Shown: positions 17,639 through 26,594, counted from the first letter of the stretch. The stretch is DNA of 64,000 bases from Salinimonas lutimaris (GCF_005222225.1 NZ_CP036536.1:1946001-2010000); one strand, 5' to 3'. The notes: generated by a model not told the origin, from the sequence alone. Numbers and translations are program-made.

Positions 17639-18478
17639 TTAAAAGCTCACGGTGAGTTCATAACCTGCGTATTTACGCAGGTTAATGACGCGGTCTTCAT
17701 CGAGCATCAGGTACTGGCCTTTAATGCCCTGAATAACTCCTTCAAAAGCTGGCGTCTTATCCAGGTTGATTGACTTTATCTTCACCGGGTACTGCTCAAC
17801 CGGATACTGAATATCTACGGCTTGCTGTTTAACCGGGATAATATCAGCCGATTCTTTTTGCGCTATAAGCGCATCTAAATCCTGCTGGATAGCTGCCAGT
17901 AATTCATCTCTGGCCTGTTCCAGATCTGCTTTATCAGGCGCCCCCTTAAGCATGGCTCGCCAGTTTGTTTTATCCGCAATATGCGCCTTACACAAGGTTT
18001 CGACTTCGCCACTGGTTAACCGGTCAGGCACTTTGAGCATGATTACAGCCTGGGTTGCGCCCTGGTCCATCCATCGCGAGGAAACCGTATCGCCGACTTG
18101 TCGGGTGATTCCGACTTTCAGGTTACCGGTATTAGCAAGATATACATAATGCTCTGAAAAACAGTGTTTTTCACCCCATTCCGGCTCGCGGCAGGTGCCC
18201 TCATGATAATGACACTTTTCTGGCTTAATGATACAGCTATCGCACTGGGCCAGCGTGATCAGACAGCGATAGCAATAGCCCTGATTAAAGCTTTTCTTGG
18301 TTTTTGTGCCACAGTGAACACAGTGAATGTTGCCTGTGTGGGTGACTGACACTGATTGGCCAATCAGGCTGTTCATGTCAATTTCCTGCTCGCCAATCGG
18401 TAGGTGATAGCTGACCTGGTGGTGCTCAGCGTCAGCAGCAACGCGCATTTTTCGGATATTGCCTGTGAGTTGGGTCAT
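17639..18478 (-). CDS. DUF2797 zinc-cluster protein
   Basis: 279 residues. After a beta-rich N-terminus there are several Cys pairs (CVHC near residue 54, CYRC near 69, CDSC near 79, then CHYHEGTC) that probably bind zinc. The following YVYLANTGNLKVGITR resembles the first strands of GIY-YIG-like folds (Y..L.....KVGIT); this similarity is my own reading and implies no proven nuclease activity. The family (DUF2797) is found across Gammaproteobacteria without known function. ansA lies one base upstream on the same strand, so they are one transcript. Confidence 0.82.
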   Translation of the reverse strand: MTQLTGNIRKMRVAADAEHHQVSYHLPIGEQEIDMNSLIGQSVSVTHTGNIHCVHCGTKTKKSFNQGYCYRCLITLAQCDSCIIKPEKCHYHEGTCREPEWGEKHCFSEHYVYLANTGNLKVGITRQVGDTVSSRWMDQGATQAVIMLKVPDRLTSGEVETLCKAHIADKTNWRAMLKGAPDKADLEQARDELLAAIQQDLDALIAQKESADIIPVKQQAVDIQYPVEQYPVKIKSINLDKTPAFEGVIQGIKGQYLMLDEDRVINLRKYAGYELTVSF

Positions 18479-18479
18479 G

Positions 18480-19487
18480 TTAGTCGCTTAATTCTCCACG
18501 AAGATTCTGAGTCAGTAGTTGGGTTAACTGCTCAAAGGGTAGTTGTTTGCTTAATAAATAATGTAGTTTGGCCAGTGCGGCTTCCGGGGTCATATCACTG
18601 CCCGGCAGCACACCCACGGCGGCTAGCCCGTGACCAGTGGCATACCCGCCCATATTCACCCGGCCGCGCATACACTGCGTGCAGTTAAGCACCGGAATTT
18701 GTTTTTGTGCGGCCAGTGCTAACTGTTCCAGCAACTGAGGGTGTTGCGGGGCATTGCCCACGCCATAGCTTAGCAGTATCAGTGCATTTACCGGCTGTTG
18801 CAGGGTATTTTTAATCACCTCAGGTGCAATGCCCGGATACAGACTGACCAGGCCGATAGGCTGTGCTGTGACCGGACTGACAACCAGCGGTTTGTCATTG
18901 CCACTGGCCAGTTCGCCGGCATTGAGCCGGATATTAATACCCGCTTCCAGCAGCGGCGGGTAATTCGGTGAATCAAACGCACTGAAGCCATCGGCATCAA
19001 CTTTACGACTACGATTACCGCGCAGCAGGCGGTTATTGAAAAACAGGCCTACTTCGGCAATGGGATAGTTCGCTGCAATATACAGAGCGTTGAGCAAATT
19101 GACCTGACCGTCTGAGCGCAGCTCCGCCAGCGGAATCTGAGAGCCGGTCACGATGACAGGTTTGGACAGATCCTCAAGCATAAAGCTCAATGCCGATGCG
19201 GTATAGGACATGGTGTCGGTGCCATGCAAAATGATGAATCCATCGTAGCGCGTATAATTTTCAGCAATATCATCAGCGATGCGCTGCCAGTCAGATGGCT
19301 TCATGTCCGATGAGTCAATCAGATTGTCATATTCATGCAGGGTGAACAAAGGCATTTCATCACGGTGGAACTCAGGCATCTTGCTCAGGGTCTGGCTTAA
19401 AAACCCGGCCGCCGGCACGTAGCCCTGCGCTGAGGGCTTCATACCAATCGTGCCGCCGGTATAAGCGATATAAATATGTTTTCTCAT
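18480..19487 (-). CDS. ansA: L-asparaginase I, cytoplasmic type
   Basis: 335 residues, no signal peptide, as expected of type I asparaginase. Hydrolyses asparagine to aspartate and ammonia. The nucleophile Thr is in YTGGTIGM (residues 9-16) and the second catalytic group is in LHGTDTMSYTA (Thr90, Asp91, Lys further on in the GSQIPLAELRSDG region). The DUF2797 gene follows after one base. The 163-bp gap to the divergent methyltransferase gene contains promoters for both; a CATAAT element at 19620-19625 could serve the rightward gene but its -35 is poor. Confidence 0.94.
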   Translation of the reverse strand: MRKHIYIAYTGGTIGMKPSAQGYVPAAGFLSQTLSKMPEFHRDEMPLFTLHEYDNLIDSSDMKPSDWQRIADDIAENYTRYDGFIILHGTDTMSYTASALSFMLEDLSKPVIVTGSQIPLAELRSDGQVNLLNALYIAANYPIAEVGLFFNNRLLRGNRSRKVDADGFSAFDSPNYPPLLEAGINIRLNAGELASGNDKPLVVSPVTAQPIGLVSLYPGIAPEVIKNTLQQPVNALILLSYGVGNAPQHPQLLEQLALAAQKQIPVLNCTQCMRGRVNMGGYATGHGLAAVGVLPGSDMTPEAALAKLHYLLSKQLPFEQLTQLLTQNLRGELSD

Positions 19488-19650
19488 GAGAGTCAGTCCG
19501 CTGTATTTGTGCGCTCATTTTAACAGGCAAGCGCGATAAGTCACCTTCAATGGGCTGTATGCCGAGGCCCGCAGTCATTTAAATAAAGACTCAGACTTCT
19601 GTTTTATCGATAATTTTTGCATAATCAAAAGAAAACAAAGTGGTAAAATC

Positions 19651-20439
19651 ATGCAACAGGGAAGTGTGGTCTGCGTAGGAGCGGGGATGATTGTCGGGGC
19701 GCATATGTCGCAGCGCTGCAAAAATCATATTCAACAGGCCGATATGGTATTTAGCAGCTGCCATCCGATCATGGAGCAGTGGATAGCCACCATGCACCAT
19801 GATGTCCGGTCATTGCAGCATTGTTATGCCGAAGGTAAAGACCGGCGCCAGACCTACCGGGAAATGGAAGCACTTATTATGGCTCAGGTCAGGGCAGGTA
19901 AGCGCGTTGCCTGCGTTTTTTATGGCCACCCCGGGGTGTTTGCGCTGGTGCCCCACAATGTGGTTAAAGCCGCCAGAGCCGAAGGATTTCAGGCTGCGAT
20001 GGAGCCGGGGATTTCGGCCGAGGACTGTTTATATGCTGACCTGGGTATCGATCCGGGAAGATACGGGTGTCAGCATTTTGAAGCCAGCCAGTTTATGTTT
20101 TACCGCCGTAATGTGGACACAGCCGGTTATCTGGTCCTTTGGCAGGTTGCCCTGGCCGGCGACAGGTCCGTGTCTAAACGGTTCAGTTCGTTGTCTGAAA
20201 GGCAGGTGTTGCTTGACTTGCTTTATGAATACTACCGGCCGGAGCACGAGGTGATTCTGTATGAGTGCCCGACATTAATGACCGATTCTGTCAGAGCCGA
20301 GTATATACCATTGTGTGAACTGGCCACTGTTGCATTATCTCAGATAACCACGTTGATCATTCCGCCGGCTACTCGCCTGGTAGTGAATACAGAGGTGATG
20401 CAAAAACTCAGTAGACTAACGACGGAGCCGGTAGTTTGA
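19651..20439 (+). CDS. Stand-alone tetrapyrrole-methylase-fold enzyme, candidate split borosin alpha-N-methyltransferase
   Basis: 262 residues with the SAM-dependent tetrapyrrole methylase fold: GAGMIVGAH (10-18), YGHPGVFALV (91-100), EPGISAEDCLYADLGIDPG (118-136) and FEASQFMFY (143-151). There are no cobalamin or siroheme genes around it. The sequence closely resembles, from memory, SonM of Shewanella oneidensis, which methylates backbone amides of the peptide SonA. Residues with the spacing of the catalytic set of OphMA/SonM are present: Tyr59, Arg65, Tyr69 and Tyr91 (DRRQTY block, then YGHPG 22 residues on). A small ORF fitting a precursor follows 114 bp downstream. Alternative: a diphthine- or cobalamin-type methylase, which I think unlikely. 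The ribosome site is weak (AGTGG). Confidence 0.85.
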   Translation: MQQGSVVCVGAGMIVGAHMSQRCKNHIQQADMVFSSCHPIMEQWIATMHHDVRSLQHCYAEGKDRRQTYREMEALIMAQVRAGKRVACVFYGHPGVFALVPHNVVKAARAEGFQAAMEPGISAEDCLYADLGIDPGRYGCQHFEASQFMFYRRNVDTAGYLVLWQVALAGDRSVSKRFSSLSERQVLLDLLYEYYRPEHEVILYECPTLMTDSVRAEYIPLCELATVALSQITTLIIPPATRLVVNTEVMQKLSRLTTEPVV

Positions 20440-20465
20440 TCCAAAACAATATCGGCGCATAAAAT
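20436..20465 (+). promoter_or_regulatory. Candidate sigma-70 promoter for the 72-residue ORF
   Basis: TTGATC (20436-20441), 18-bp spacer, TAAAAT (20460-20465). It begins at the stop codon of the methyltransferase gene and would let the small ORF be made in excess over the enzyme. Assigned by eye only. Confidence 0.45.
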
Positions 20466-20484
20466 TTAATCGATTGTTGTGGCA

Positions 20485-20505
20485 GTTCTCGGTAGGATAG
20501 AGAAC
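20485..20505. promoter_or_regulatory. Inverted repeat between methyltransferase gene and small ORF
   Basis: Perfect GTTCTC (20485-20490) and GAGAAC (20500-20505) with a 9-base spacer, about 20 bases downstream of the candidate -10. It could be an operator or a leader hairpin in the transcript of the small ORF. There is no T tract, so it is not a terminator. Confidence 0.4.
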
Positions 20506-20553
20506 AGTAATCTGATGTTAGGCTTTTAATAACGACGATAATAAGGTAACAGA

Positions 20554-20772
20554 ATGACAGATGCAGATACTATTCATTTACTGGCTGAACTGGGGGAAAA
20601 TCCGCAGGTCACTATCGCCAGCCTGACCCCGGCCCAGCATGCCGACATTAACCAGTTAAAAAGTCAGGCCGCTGCGATTAACGCCATGCTGACTGTCGCG
20701 GAACCGACTGACCCGAATGAACCTCAGCGACAACCAGACCCGGTTGACCCACCACAGAAAAATCCACAGTAA
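20554..20772 (+). CDS. 72-residue ORF, candidate borosin precursor peptide
   Basis: Starts at ATG 20554 with TAAGG 7 bases upstream. Residues 1-22 (with LLAELGENPQV) and 25-48 (TPAQHADINQL...AAAINAML) look like two helices; the C-terminal 22 residues are Pro-, Asp- and Gln-rich (DPNEPQRQPDPVDPPQKNPQ). Split borosin precursors such as SonA are about 70 residues, with a helical enzyme-binding part and a C-terminal tail that is methylated; the LG....Q pattern near residue 13 is loosely like SonA. The Pro-rich tail is unlike known aliphatic cores, and proline itself cannot be amide-methylated, so the assignment is an inference from size, order and spacing. It ends 15 bp before the GGDEF gene. Confidence 0.6.
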   Translation: MTDADTIHLLAELGENPQVTIASLTPAQHADINQLKSQAAAINAMLTVAEPTDPNEPQRQPDPVDPPQKNPQ

Positions 20773-20787
20773 AGCGATAGTATTCAG

Positions 20788-22500
20788 ATGTACCAATACT
20801 TTCTGGCAGCTTTTCTGGTTGTATTCAGTATGCCCTTACTGGCACATCCAAAGCTTGACAAAGCGGATAAATTCCGACTTGCAGACCCGCAACTATCTGC
20901 CTCTTTGTTAGCACAGATAGACACCGGGGACTTAGACGCGCAGGAACAATTCAGGTATCGGTACATTGAAACCTATCTCAGTACCTTTGAAGGGGATCTT
21001 AAAGCCACTCTGGCCCAGTATCTGCGGTTACTGGATGACATGCCGGTATCACCGTTACGGGTGAGGGTGCTGCAGTCGACACTAGCTATTGCCTCCTATG
21101 CTAAAGAGTGGCGCACCAGCTTTGAGCTGGCCGATCAGCTGGACAATCTCCTTGATCAAATCAACGATCCGACTGTTGAGCCTGAAGCCTATAAAGGATT
21201 ATTACTGTTTTACATAAATGTAAAGCAAACCGATATTGCATTGGTCTATGCTGCGCGCATTCTGAACCACAAAGACGCCGGACTGGCCGTCAAATGTTTT
21301 GCCCGCACCTTGCGCAATGAAATCAATCTTGAAAGAGGAACAGCGGATGACAATGCATTTCACTCTGCCATAAATTTGTGCCGTGATGCTGATGAACCTT
21401 TCTTTGTCAGCTCTAACACCGTGCACCTGTTTAAGTACTACCTGCAGGAAAAAGAGTTACGTAAAGCCAGTGTGATTGCCAAAGATGCGCTTAAAAAGGT
21501 GGATGATGTTGATTTTATCTATCTTCGAAGCAGTTTTCTGGTCGCGTATGCCAGACTCAAGGCCGCGCAGCAGAATACCGAAGAAGCCGAACAGTTAGCC
21601 CGCCAGGTGGTCTCTTTAGATCCTGAAGAGCAGTACAAAGACTCTCTTATCAGAGCGTATAAGTTACTGTCTGAAATCGCCGTCGATCAAAACGCTTTCG
21701 AAGCCGCTTACGAATATACCGTCAGTCAGAATCGGCTGGAGAGCTCTTTTCATAATGAGCAGGTGGCTCAGTCACTGGCAATACAGCAGGCACGTTTTGA
21801 TTTACGTAATAAAGAAAACCAGATAGAGCTGCTGGACAAACGCAATGCTTTGCTGACAACAGAATCCAAGTTAGTCAGGGAGCAGGTTCAGAGTATGGTC
21901 ATGGCACTGATTATAGCGGTGATAGCCGTGGTATCTTTGCTGTACTGGTCATTTCGTACACGCCGGTTGCAGACTCGATTGCGTACTCTGGCAACCACCG
22001 ACGCACTGACCGGCGTTTATAACCGGGGCTTTTTTGCCGATAAGGGACGTGAGCTGCTTAAAAATGCCAGTAGCTCTGGCAAACCGGTTGCGCTTATCTT
22101 TTTTGATCTGGACCATTTTAAACGTATCAATGATACCCACGGGCATCAGGTGGGAGACTGGGTACTGCGCGAAGTTGTCAATACGGTTAGTGCATTATGT
22201 ATCGTTAATAAACACTATCTGGGCCGTATCGGAGGCGAGGAATTTGGTGTATTGCTGGACAATTCTAACGTGGATGCCGCGATGGTATTTGCTGAAAAGT
22301 GTCGTAAGGCGATTCACGATATAGACACTCATATTTCGGGCTATCACTTCTCAGTTTCCGCCAGCTTTGGCGTCAGCGACTCCGGACAAGTCGGCCATAA
22401 TCTTGATAACTTATTTGCCGCCTCTGACTTGGCACTGTATCAGTCTAAAAAATATGGTCGAAATCAGGTCTGCCCCTACGAAGCAAACGAACCCGCTTAA
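20788..22500 (+). CDS. Membrane GGDEF protein (diguanylate cyclase) with periplasmic TPR-like sensor
   Basis: 570 residues. A signal peptide (about 1-19, ending PLLAHP) is followed by a helical TPR-like periplasmic region to about 365, with a coiled coil near its end (QQARFDLRNKENQIELLDKRN), a membrane helix at about 369-387, and a GGDEF domain. The active-site loop reads GGEEF (about 482-486), preceded by ATTDALTGVYNRG and FFDLDHFKRINDTHGH, so cyclic-di-GMP synthesis is likely. No RxxD inhibitory site stands before GGEEF (VNKHYLGRIGGEEF), so feedback control by product seems absent. It starts 15 bp after the small ORF and may be co-transcribed with it. The ribosome site is weak. Confidence 0.9.
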   Translation: MYQYFLAAFLVVFSMPLLAHPKLDKADKFRLADPQLSASLLAQIDTGDLDAQEQFRYRYIETYLSTFEGDLKATLAQYLRLLDDMPVSPLRVRVLQSTLAIASYAKEWRTSFELADQLDNLLDQINDPTVEPEAYKGLLLFYINVKQTDIALVYAARILNHKDAGLAVKCFARTLRNEINLERGTADDNAFHSAINLCRDADEPFFVSSNTVHLFKYYLQEKELRKASVIAKDALKKVDDVDFIYLRSSFLVAYARLKAAQQNTEEAEQLARQVVSLDPEEQYKDSLIRAYKLLSEIAVDQNAFEAAYEYTVSQNRLESSFHNEQVAQSLAIQQARFDLRNKENQIELLDKRNALLTTESKLVREQVQSMVMALIIAVIAVVSLLYWSFRTRRLQTRLRTLATTDALTGVYNRGFFADKGRELLKNASSSGKPVALIFFDLDHFKRINDTHGHQVGDWVLREVVNTVSALCIVNKHYLGRIGGEEFGVLLDNSNVDAAMVFAEKCRKAIHDIDTHISGYHFSVSASFGVSDSGQVGHNLDNLFAASDLALYQSKKYGRNQVCPYEANEPA

Positions 22501-22540
22501 CATCCTTTTATCCACTACACAGTAAAGCATAACCAAATAA

Positions 22541-23108
22541 AGTGACTGTCTGCGTTATTACGCTGGTGACGGTTACTTTAGAGGTGCTGAATAAAAGTGA
22601 CTGGCTGCGTTATTACGCTGGTGAAGGTTACTTTGGGTGCGCTGTATAAAAGTGACTGTCTGCGTTATTACGCTGGTGACGGTTACTTTAGAGGTGCTGA
22701 ATAAAAGTGACTGGCTGCGTTATTACGCTGGTGAAGGTTACTTTGGGTGCGCTGTATAAAAGTGACTGTCTGCGTTATTACGCTGGTGAAGGTTACTTTA
22801 GGTGCGCTGTATAAAAGTGACTGTCTGCGTTATTACGCTGGTGACGGTAACTTTGGGTGGGGTGGATAAAAGTGACTGTCTGCGTTATTTCGCTGGCGGT
22901 GGTTACTTTGGGTGGGATGAATAAAAGTGACTGTCTGTGTTGTTGCGCTGGTGGTGGTTACTTTAGGGGTGCTGAATAAAAGTGACTGTCTGTGTTGTTG
23001 CGCTGGCGGTGGTTACTTTAGGTGCGCTGTATAAAAGTGACTGTCTGCGTTATTACGCTGGCAGTGATTGCTTTAGGTGTGCTGAATAAAAGTGACTGTC
23101 TGTGTTGT
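22541..23108 (+). repeat. Tandem array of ten 55-bp units plus a partial unit
   Basis: Head-to-tail units begin at 22541, 22596, 22651, 22706, 22761, 22816, 22871, 22926, 22981 and 23036, each exactly 55 bp and beginning AGTGACTGTCTGCGTTATTA or a close variant; an eleventh is cut at about 23108. Units 1+2 are identical to 3+4, a 110-bp higher-order duplication. Within a unit, AGTGAC can pair with GTTACT (one G-T pair) around an inner GCGT-TATT-ACGC hairpin, so each unit is REP-like. There are no spacers, so it is not CRISPR, and 55 is not a multiple of 3, so it is not coding. It fills most of the 700-bp gap between the GGDEF gene and fadE. Confidence 0.97.
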
Positions 23109-23154
23109 CGTGAAGATGATGCTCTCAGGTCATTGCCTGCAGTTTCATCCAGCC

Positions 23155-23182
23155 AAAAAAAAGCCCGCACTTCGGCGGGCTT
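23155..23182 (-). terminator. Rho-independent terminator of fadE
   Basis: AAGCCCGC (23161-23168) pairs with GCGGGCTT (23175-23182), loop ACTTCG; on the minus strand the stem is followed by an unbroken T tract (the A run at 23155-23162). Confidence 0.9.
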
Positions 23183-23200
23183 AGACGTTAACTCTGTAAA

Positions 23201-25657
23201 TCAGGCGACAGCAGAGGATTTCTGTGAATCCTGATTTTGTACGCCAGCAACCAGTTCTTCATGTGCGAAGTCATCTACGTTGATCGTGCGTAAACGTCCT
23301 GCTTCTGTTTCCTTCAGCAGTTTTGCTTCGGCAGCGTCAATAATGCCTTCTTCCAGTGCGCTATCTGCAAGTTTGTCCAGGTTAGTGAACGGCAATTTAG
23401 CTTCACGCGCCTTACAGATACGTTCAAAAATTGGCTCACATGCCAGAACATTTTCCAGTGTCTGCTCAAGGTCAGCAAACAAATTACCTTCTTCACGAGT
23501 CAGATACTGACCGTCGCCAAGGCGGGTACGCGCTGATGAAGGTTTTTGCAGCATAGCAGCAATCGCATGTTCAAGACGATCAGACGGCTTGGCACAGCGA
23601 CGGCCCAATGGCATTACCATTACTTTCAACATGGCGGCAACCGGACGTGAAGGGAAGTTTGCCAAAAAGTCCACAATGGCTGTTTCAATATCATACAAAC
23701 ATTGTTGTACAGCCCAGTGCATCATAGGAGCATCTTCCTGCAAGCGGCCTTCCTCGTCGTAGCGCTTCAAGGTTGCACTGGCAAGGAAAATACCACTTAA
23801 GATATCGCCCAGACGCGCTGACAAGCGTTCACGACGTTTCAAATCACCACCAAGCACACCCATTGACACATCGGCCATGAATGCCAGGTTTGAACTGTAA
23901 CCTTGCAGCAGCTTGTAATAGCGGGCAGTATCGTCGCTAAACGGTGCTTTACTGAATGCGTTAGCGGTCAGACCAAACCAGAAACTGCGCACCTGATTCG
24001 ATATAGCAAAGCCAATATGACCAAACACGGCTTTATCAAATGCTTCAAGCTGTTCACTGCGATCATCAAGGTTGGCGGCAGCAATTTCTTTAAGCACGTA
24101 AGGGTGACAACGCATTGCGCCCTGACCAAAAATCATCATGTTGCGGGTCAGGATATTCGCACCTTCTACGGTAATCGAGATAGGCGCCCCCTGATAAGCC
24201 CGGCCGAGGTAGTTATTTGGCCCAAGCATGATGCCTTTACCGCCGTGAACGTCCATGGAATCGCTTACTGCCTGGCGCATTTTTTCGGTCAGGTGATATT
24301 TACTGATGGCAGAGATAACCGATGGCTTTTCACCTAAATCCACACCCACAGTGGAGAAGCGAGTGACTGCGTCCATCAGATAAGCATTACCACCGATCCG
24401 GCCAAGCATTTCCTCAACGCCTTCCATTGCGCCTACCGGAATCCGGAACTGACGACGAATACGCGCATAGGCACCTGTAGCAAGCGCCAGTGTTTTTGCC
24501 CCACCGGCAGCTGTTGACGGCAGCGTGATACAACGACCCACTGATAAACACTCAACCAGCATGCGCCAGCCCTGACCAGCCATTTTCTGACCACCGATAA
24601 TGTAATCTAGCGGCACAAAAATATCTTCGCCACGAATCGGGCCATTCTGGAATGGAGTATTCAGCGGGAAGTGGCGTCGGCCGATATCCAGACCTTTGGT
24701 GTCCCGTGGAATCAGCGCACAGGTAATGCCCAGATCTTGGTTATCACCTAATAAACCGTCCGGATCCTGCAGTTTGAACGCCAAACCAATAACAGTGGCT
24801 ACTGGCGCCAGCGTAATGTAGCGCTTGCTGAAAGTCAGACGCATGCCGATAACTTCCTCGCCTTCCCACTGTCCTTTACAGACCACGCCCACATCAGGAA
24901 TTGCACCTGCATCTGAGCCAGCCTCTGGGCCGGTCAGGGCAAAACAGGGAACTTCTTTACCTTCGGCCAGGCGCGGCAGGTAGTGGTCCTGCTGTTCTTT
25001 TGTTCCATAGTGTTGCAGCAACTCGCCCGGGCCCAGTGAATTGGGAACGCCAACGGTACTGGAAAGCACCGCACTGACACCAGCCAGTTTTTGTAACACA
25101 CGAGACTGAGCATAGGCAGAAAACTCAAGGCCACCGTACTGCTTTTTGATAATCATGGCGAAGAACTTGTGTTCTTTCAGGTAGTCCCAGATCTCAGGCG
25201 GTAAATCGGCGCGGTTATGATTAATGTCCCACTCGTCCACCATTTGACAGACCCGGTCTACAGGGCCATCCAGAAACGCCTGTTCCTCGGCAGTCAGTCG
25301 CCCTTTCGGGATGCCGTGAAGTTTATCCCAGTCAGGCTTACCACTGAAGATGTCGCCATCCCACCAGACTGTACCTGCATCGATGGCTTCCTGCTCTGTG
25401 CGGGACATCTCCGGCATGACCTTTTTATAAAAAGCCAGTAGTTTGCGCGTGATATAGGGTTTACGAATATCGGCAACACCAAAAGGAATTGCCAGCAGCA
25501 GATATATCAGCCAGCCGAGCCAGCCAATATCACCGAACAGAGTGCCAATCACCATCACGGCACCAGACAGGGCAATGGTATTCACCAAGCCAATTTGTTT
25601 GTAGCTGGCAACACCAAGTGCCGCTACGACAATTAAAAACCAGACAAAATCTGCCAT
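23201..25657 (-). CDS. fadE: Acyl-CoA dehydrogenase, FadE type
   Basis: 818 residues, matching the unusually long FadE family (E. coli 814) rather than ordinary 380-residue acyl-CoA dehydrogenases. Catalyses the first oxidation step of fatty acid beta-oxidation with FAD. Two to three N-terminal membrane helices (about 1-60) anchor it; a dehydrogenase core (about 130-520, with [17 protein letters not shown] and [23 protein letters not shown]) is followed by the FadE-specific C-terminal DUF1974 domain. The ATG has AGGAG upstream. A FadR-like palindrome lies about 70 bp upstream, fitting repression lifted by long-chain acyl-CoA. Monocistronic, with its own terminator. Confidence 0.95.
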   Translation of the reverse strand: MADFVWFLIVVAALGVASYKQIGLVNTIALSGAVMVIGTLFGDIGWLGWLIYLLLAIPFGVADIRKPYITRKLLAFYKKVMPEMSRTEQEAIDAGTVWWDGDIFSGKPDWDKLHGIPKGRLTAEEQAFLDGPVDRVCQMVDEWDINHNRADLPPEIWDYLKEHKFFAMIIKKQYGGLEFSAYAQSRVLQKLAGVSAVLSSTVGVPNSLGPGELLQHYGTKEQQDHYLPRLAEGKEVPCFALTGPEAGSDAGAIPDVGVVCKGQWEGEEVIGMRLTFSKRYITLAPVATVIGLAFKLQDPDGLLGDNQDLGITCALIPRDTKGLDIGRRHFPLNTPFQNGPIRGEDIFVPLDYIIGGQKMAGQGWRMLVECLSVGRCITLPSTAAGGAKTLALATGAYARIRRQFRIPVGAMEGVEEMLGRIGGNAYLMDAVTRFSTVGVDLGEKPSVISAISKYHLTEKMRQAVSDSMDVHGGKGIMLGPNNYLGRAYQGAPISITVEGANILTRNMMIFGQGAMRCHPYVLKEIAAANLDDRSEQLEAFDKAVFGHIGFAISNQVRSFWFGLTANAFSKAPFSDDTARYYKLLQGYSSNLAFMADVSMGVLGGDLKRRERLSARLGDILSGIFLASATLKRYDEEGRLQEDAPMMHWAVQQCLYDIETAIVDFLANFPSRPVAAMLKVMVMPLGRRCAKPSDRLEHAIAAMLQKPSSARTRLGDGQYLTREEGNLFADLEQTLENVLACEPIFERICKAREAKLPFTNLDKLADSALEEGIIDAAEAKLLKETEAGRLRTINVDDFAHEELVAGVQNQDSQKSSAVA

Positions 25658-25724
25658 TTTTACACTCCTGAAAAATTTGGCGGTGAGCAGTCTTTTGTTA
25701 CGATCCTGTAAATAACTACAGATT

Positions 25725-25741
25725 CGAGGTCAGACCAGCTT
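25725..25741. promoter_or_regulatory. FadR-like operator upstream of fadE
   Basis: CGAGGTCAGACCAGCTT contains the perfect GGTC-A-GACC core and the right flank GACCAG of the FadR consensus (AACTGGTCNGACCAGTT); the left flank differs. It lies 68-84 bp upstream of the fadE ATG, where repression of the promoter would be expected. Confidence 0.6.
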
Positions 25742-25799
25742 GATGTAAAACTATCTATTTGAGGCCAAAAAATCAAGTAAAAGCGGTAGTTTTAGGTAA

Positions 25800-25845
25800 G
25801 GAAAAGAAGAATCACAGAGGCGAGGAGGTGACGGGCCCCTGTGAT
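25800..25845 (-). terminator. Terminator of the purMN-DUF3108 unit
   Basis: ATCACAGAGG (25811-25820) pairs with CCCCTGTGAT (25836-25845), one mismatch; on the minus strand a T-rich stretch (TCTTCTTTTCC) follows the stem. It lies 9 bp past the DUF3108 stop codon. Confidence 0.7.
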
Positions 25846-25853
25846 AAAATATT

Positions 25854-26594
25854 TTACAAATGACGATAAGTGTTTAACTTAATATCGCCCTGTTCGTCAC
25901 CGTCTTTGAACTGACGTAACCGAACAAGGTTGAAGTCGAGCTTCGGAGCAAACCAGGCATAAGTTTCACGGGTATTGTTATCCCGTACCAGCTTCACTTT
26001 AATCGTCTCAAGTTTGCCGTAGGGAAGGGACAAGGTCTCCGGCCCCATGACTTTGATACCGTACTCCCGTTTCTCACCACGGTAATTGATAAACTGATAG
26101 CTGAGTTTTTCATTACCAGCGGCAAGCTGCCGGGCGATATCAATGCGATAAAGCTGGTTATCCAGCTCACCCTGCCAGCTCAGGTTGTCTTTCTGGCTAA
26201 TTTGCACTTCTGGCTTCGGTTCTTTGGAGAACTGAATATCCAGCTCATCATCCGGACCCGTACCGGTTCGTTTATAATGATACTCGTAAGGCTCGAGTTC
26301 ATGGCCCCGGACAAAAAATATCGAATGCTCAAACCGTTCATCAGACAAAAAGAACTTCGACACGTCTGAAGAGTAGGTGAGAGAATACTGATTTTCGGCC
26401 AGCGCTTCGAGCTTCATGCTGGCGCCACCAATATCATCATCCCATTTGTAAGCAGTATAGCTGGCTTCAAACGGCACCAAATCCGGCAGAGATTCAGCGT
26501 CCTCAGCCAGTACTGATGTACTGACTGCTGCGATACAAATGGCAGCAGTACTGTGTTTAATCGCTTGCGTAACCCGATGTGGGAATAAATTCAT
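25854..26594 (-). CDS. DUF3108 periplasmic protein
   Basis: 246 residues with an N-terminal signal peptide (about 1-30, cleavage after STSVLA). The mature part is beta-strand rich: FEASYTAYKWDDDIGGASM at the start and KLETIKVKLVRDN...YAWFAPKLDFNLVRLRQFKDG near the end are typical of DUF3108, a family without a settled function that is often found beside purine genes in this order. The start overlaps the 3' end of purN by 38 bp and has AAGG upstream inside purN, so it is translated from the purMN transcript. The chance of another start is small because later Met codons would cut the signal peptide. Confidence 0.85.
   Translation of the reverse strand: MNLFPHRVTQAIKHSTAAICIAAVSTSVLAEDAESLPDLVPFEASYTAYKWDDDIGGASMKLEALAENQYSLTYSSDVSKFFLSDERFEHSIFFVRGHELEPYEYHYKRTGTGPDDELDIQFSKEPKPEVQISQKDNLSWQGELDNQLYRIDIARQLAAGNEKLSYQFINYRGEKREYGIKVMGPETLSLPYGKLETIKVKLVRDNNTRETYAWFAPKLDFNLVRLRQFKDGDEQGDIKLNTYRHL

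Noticed and set aside
19651..20439. Cobalamin or siroheme methyltransferase
   Set aside because: Same fold, but no pathway genes around and the Tyr/Arg/Tyr/Tyr set fits borosin enzymes better.
22541..23108. CRISPR array
   Set aside because: Units are directly joined with no variable spacers, and similarity covers the whole 55 bp.
23022..23234. 70-residue ORF at the end of the tandem array
   Set aside because: It lies in repeat DNA and the fadE terminator, has no ribosome site, and the unit length does not keep a frame.
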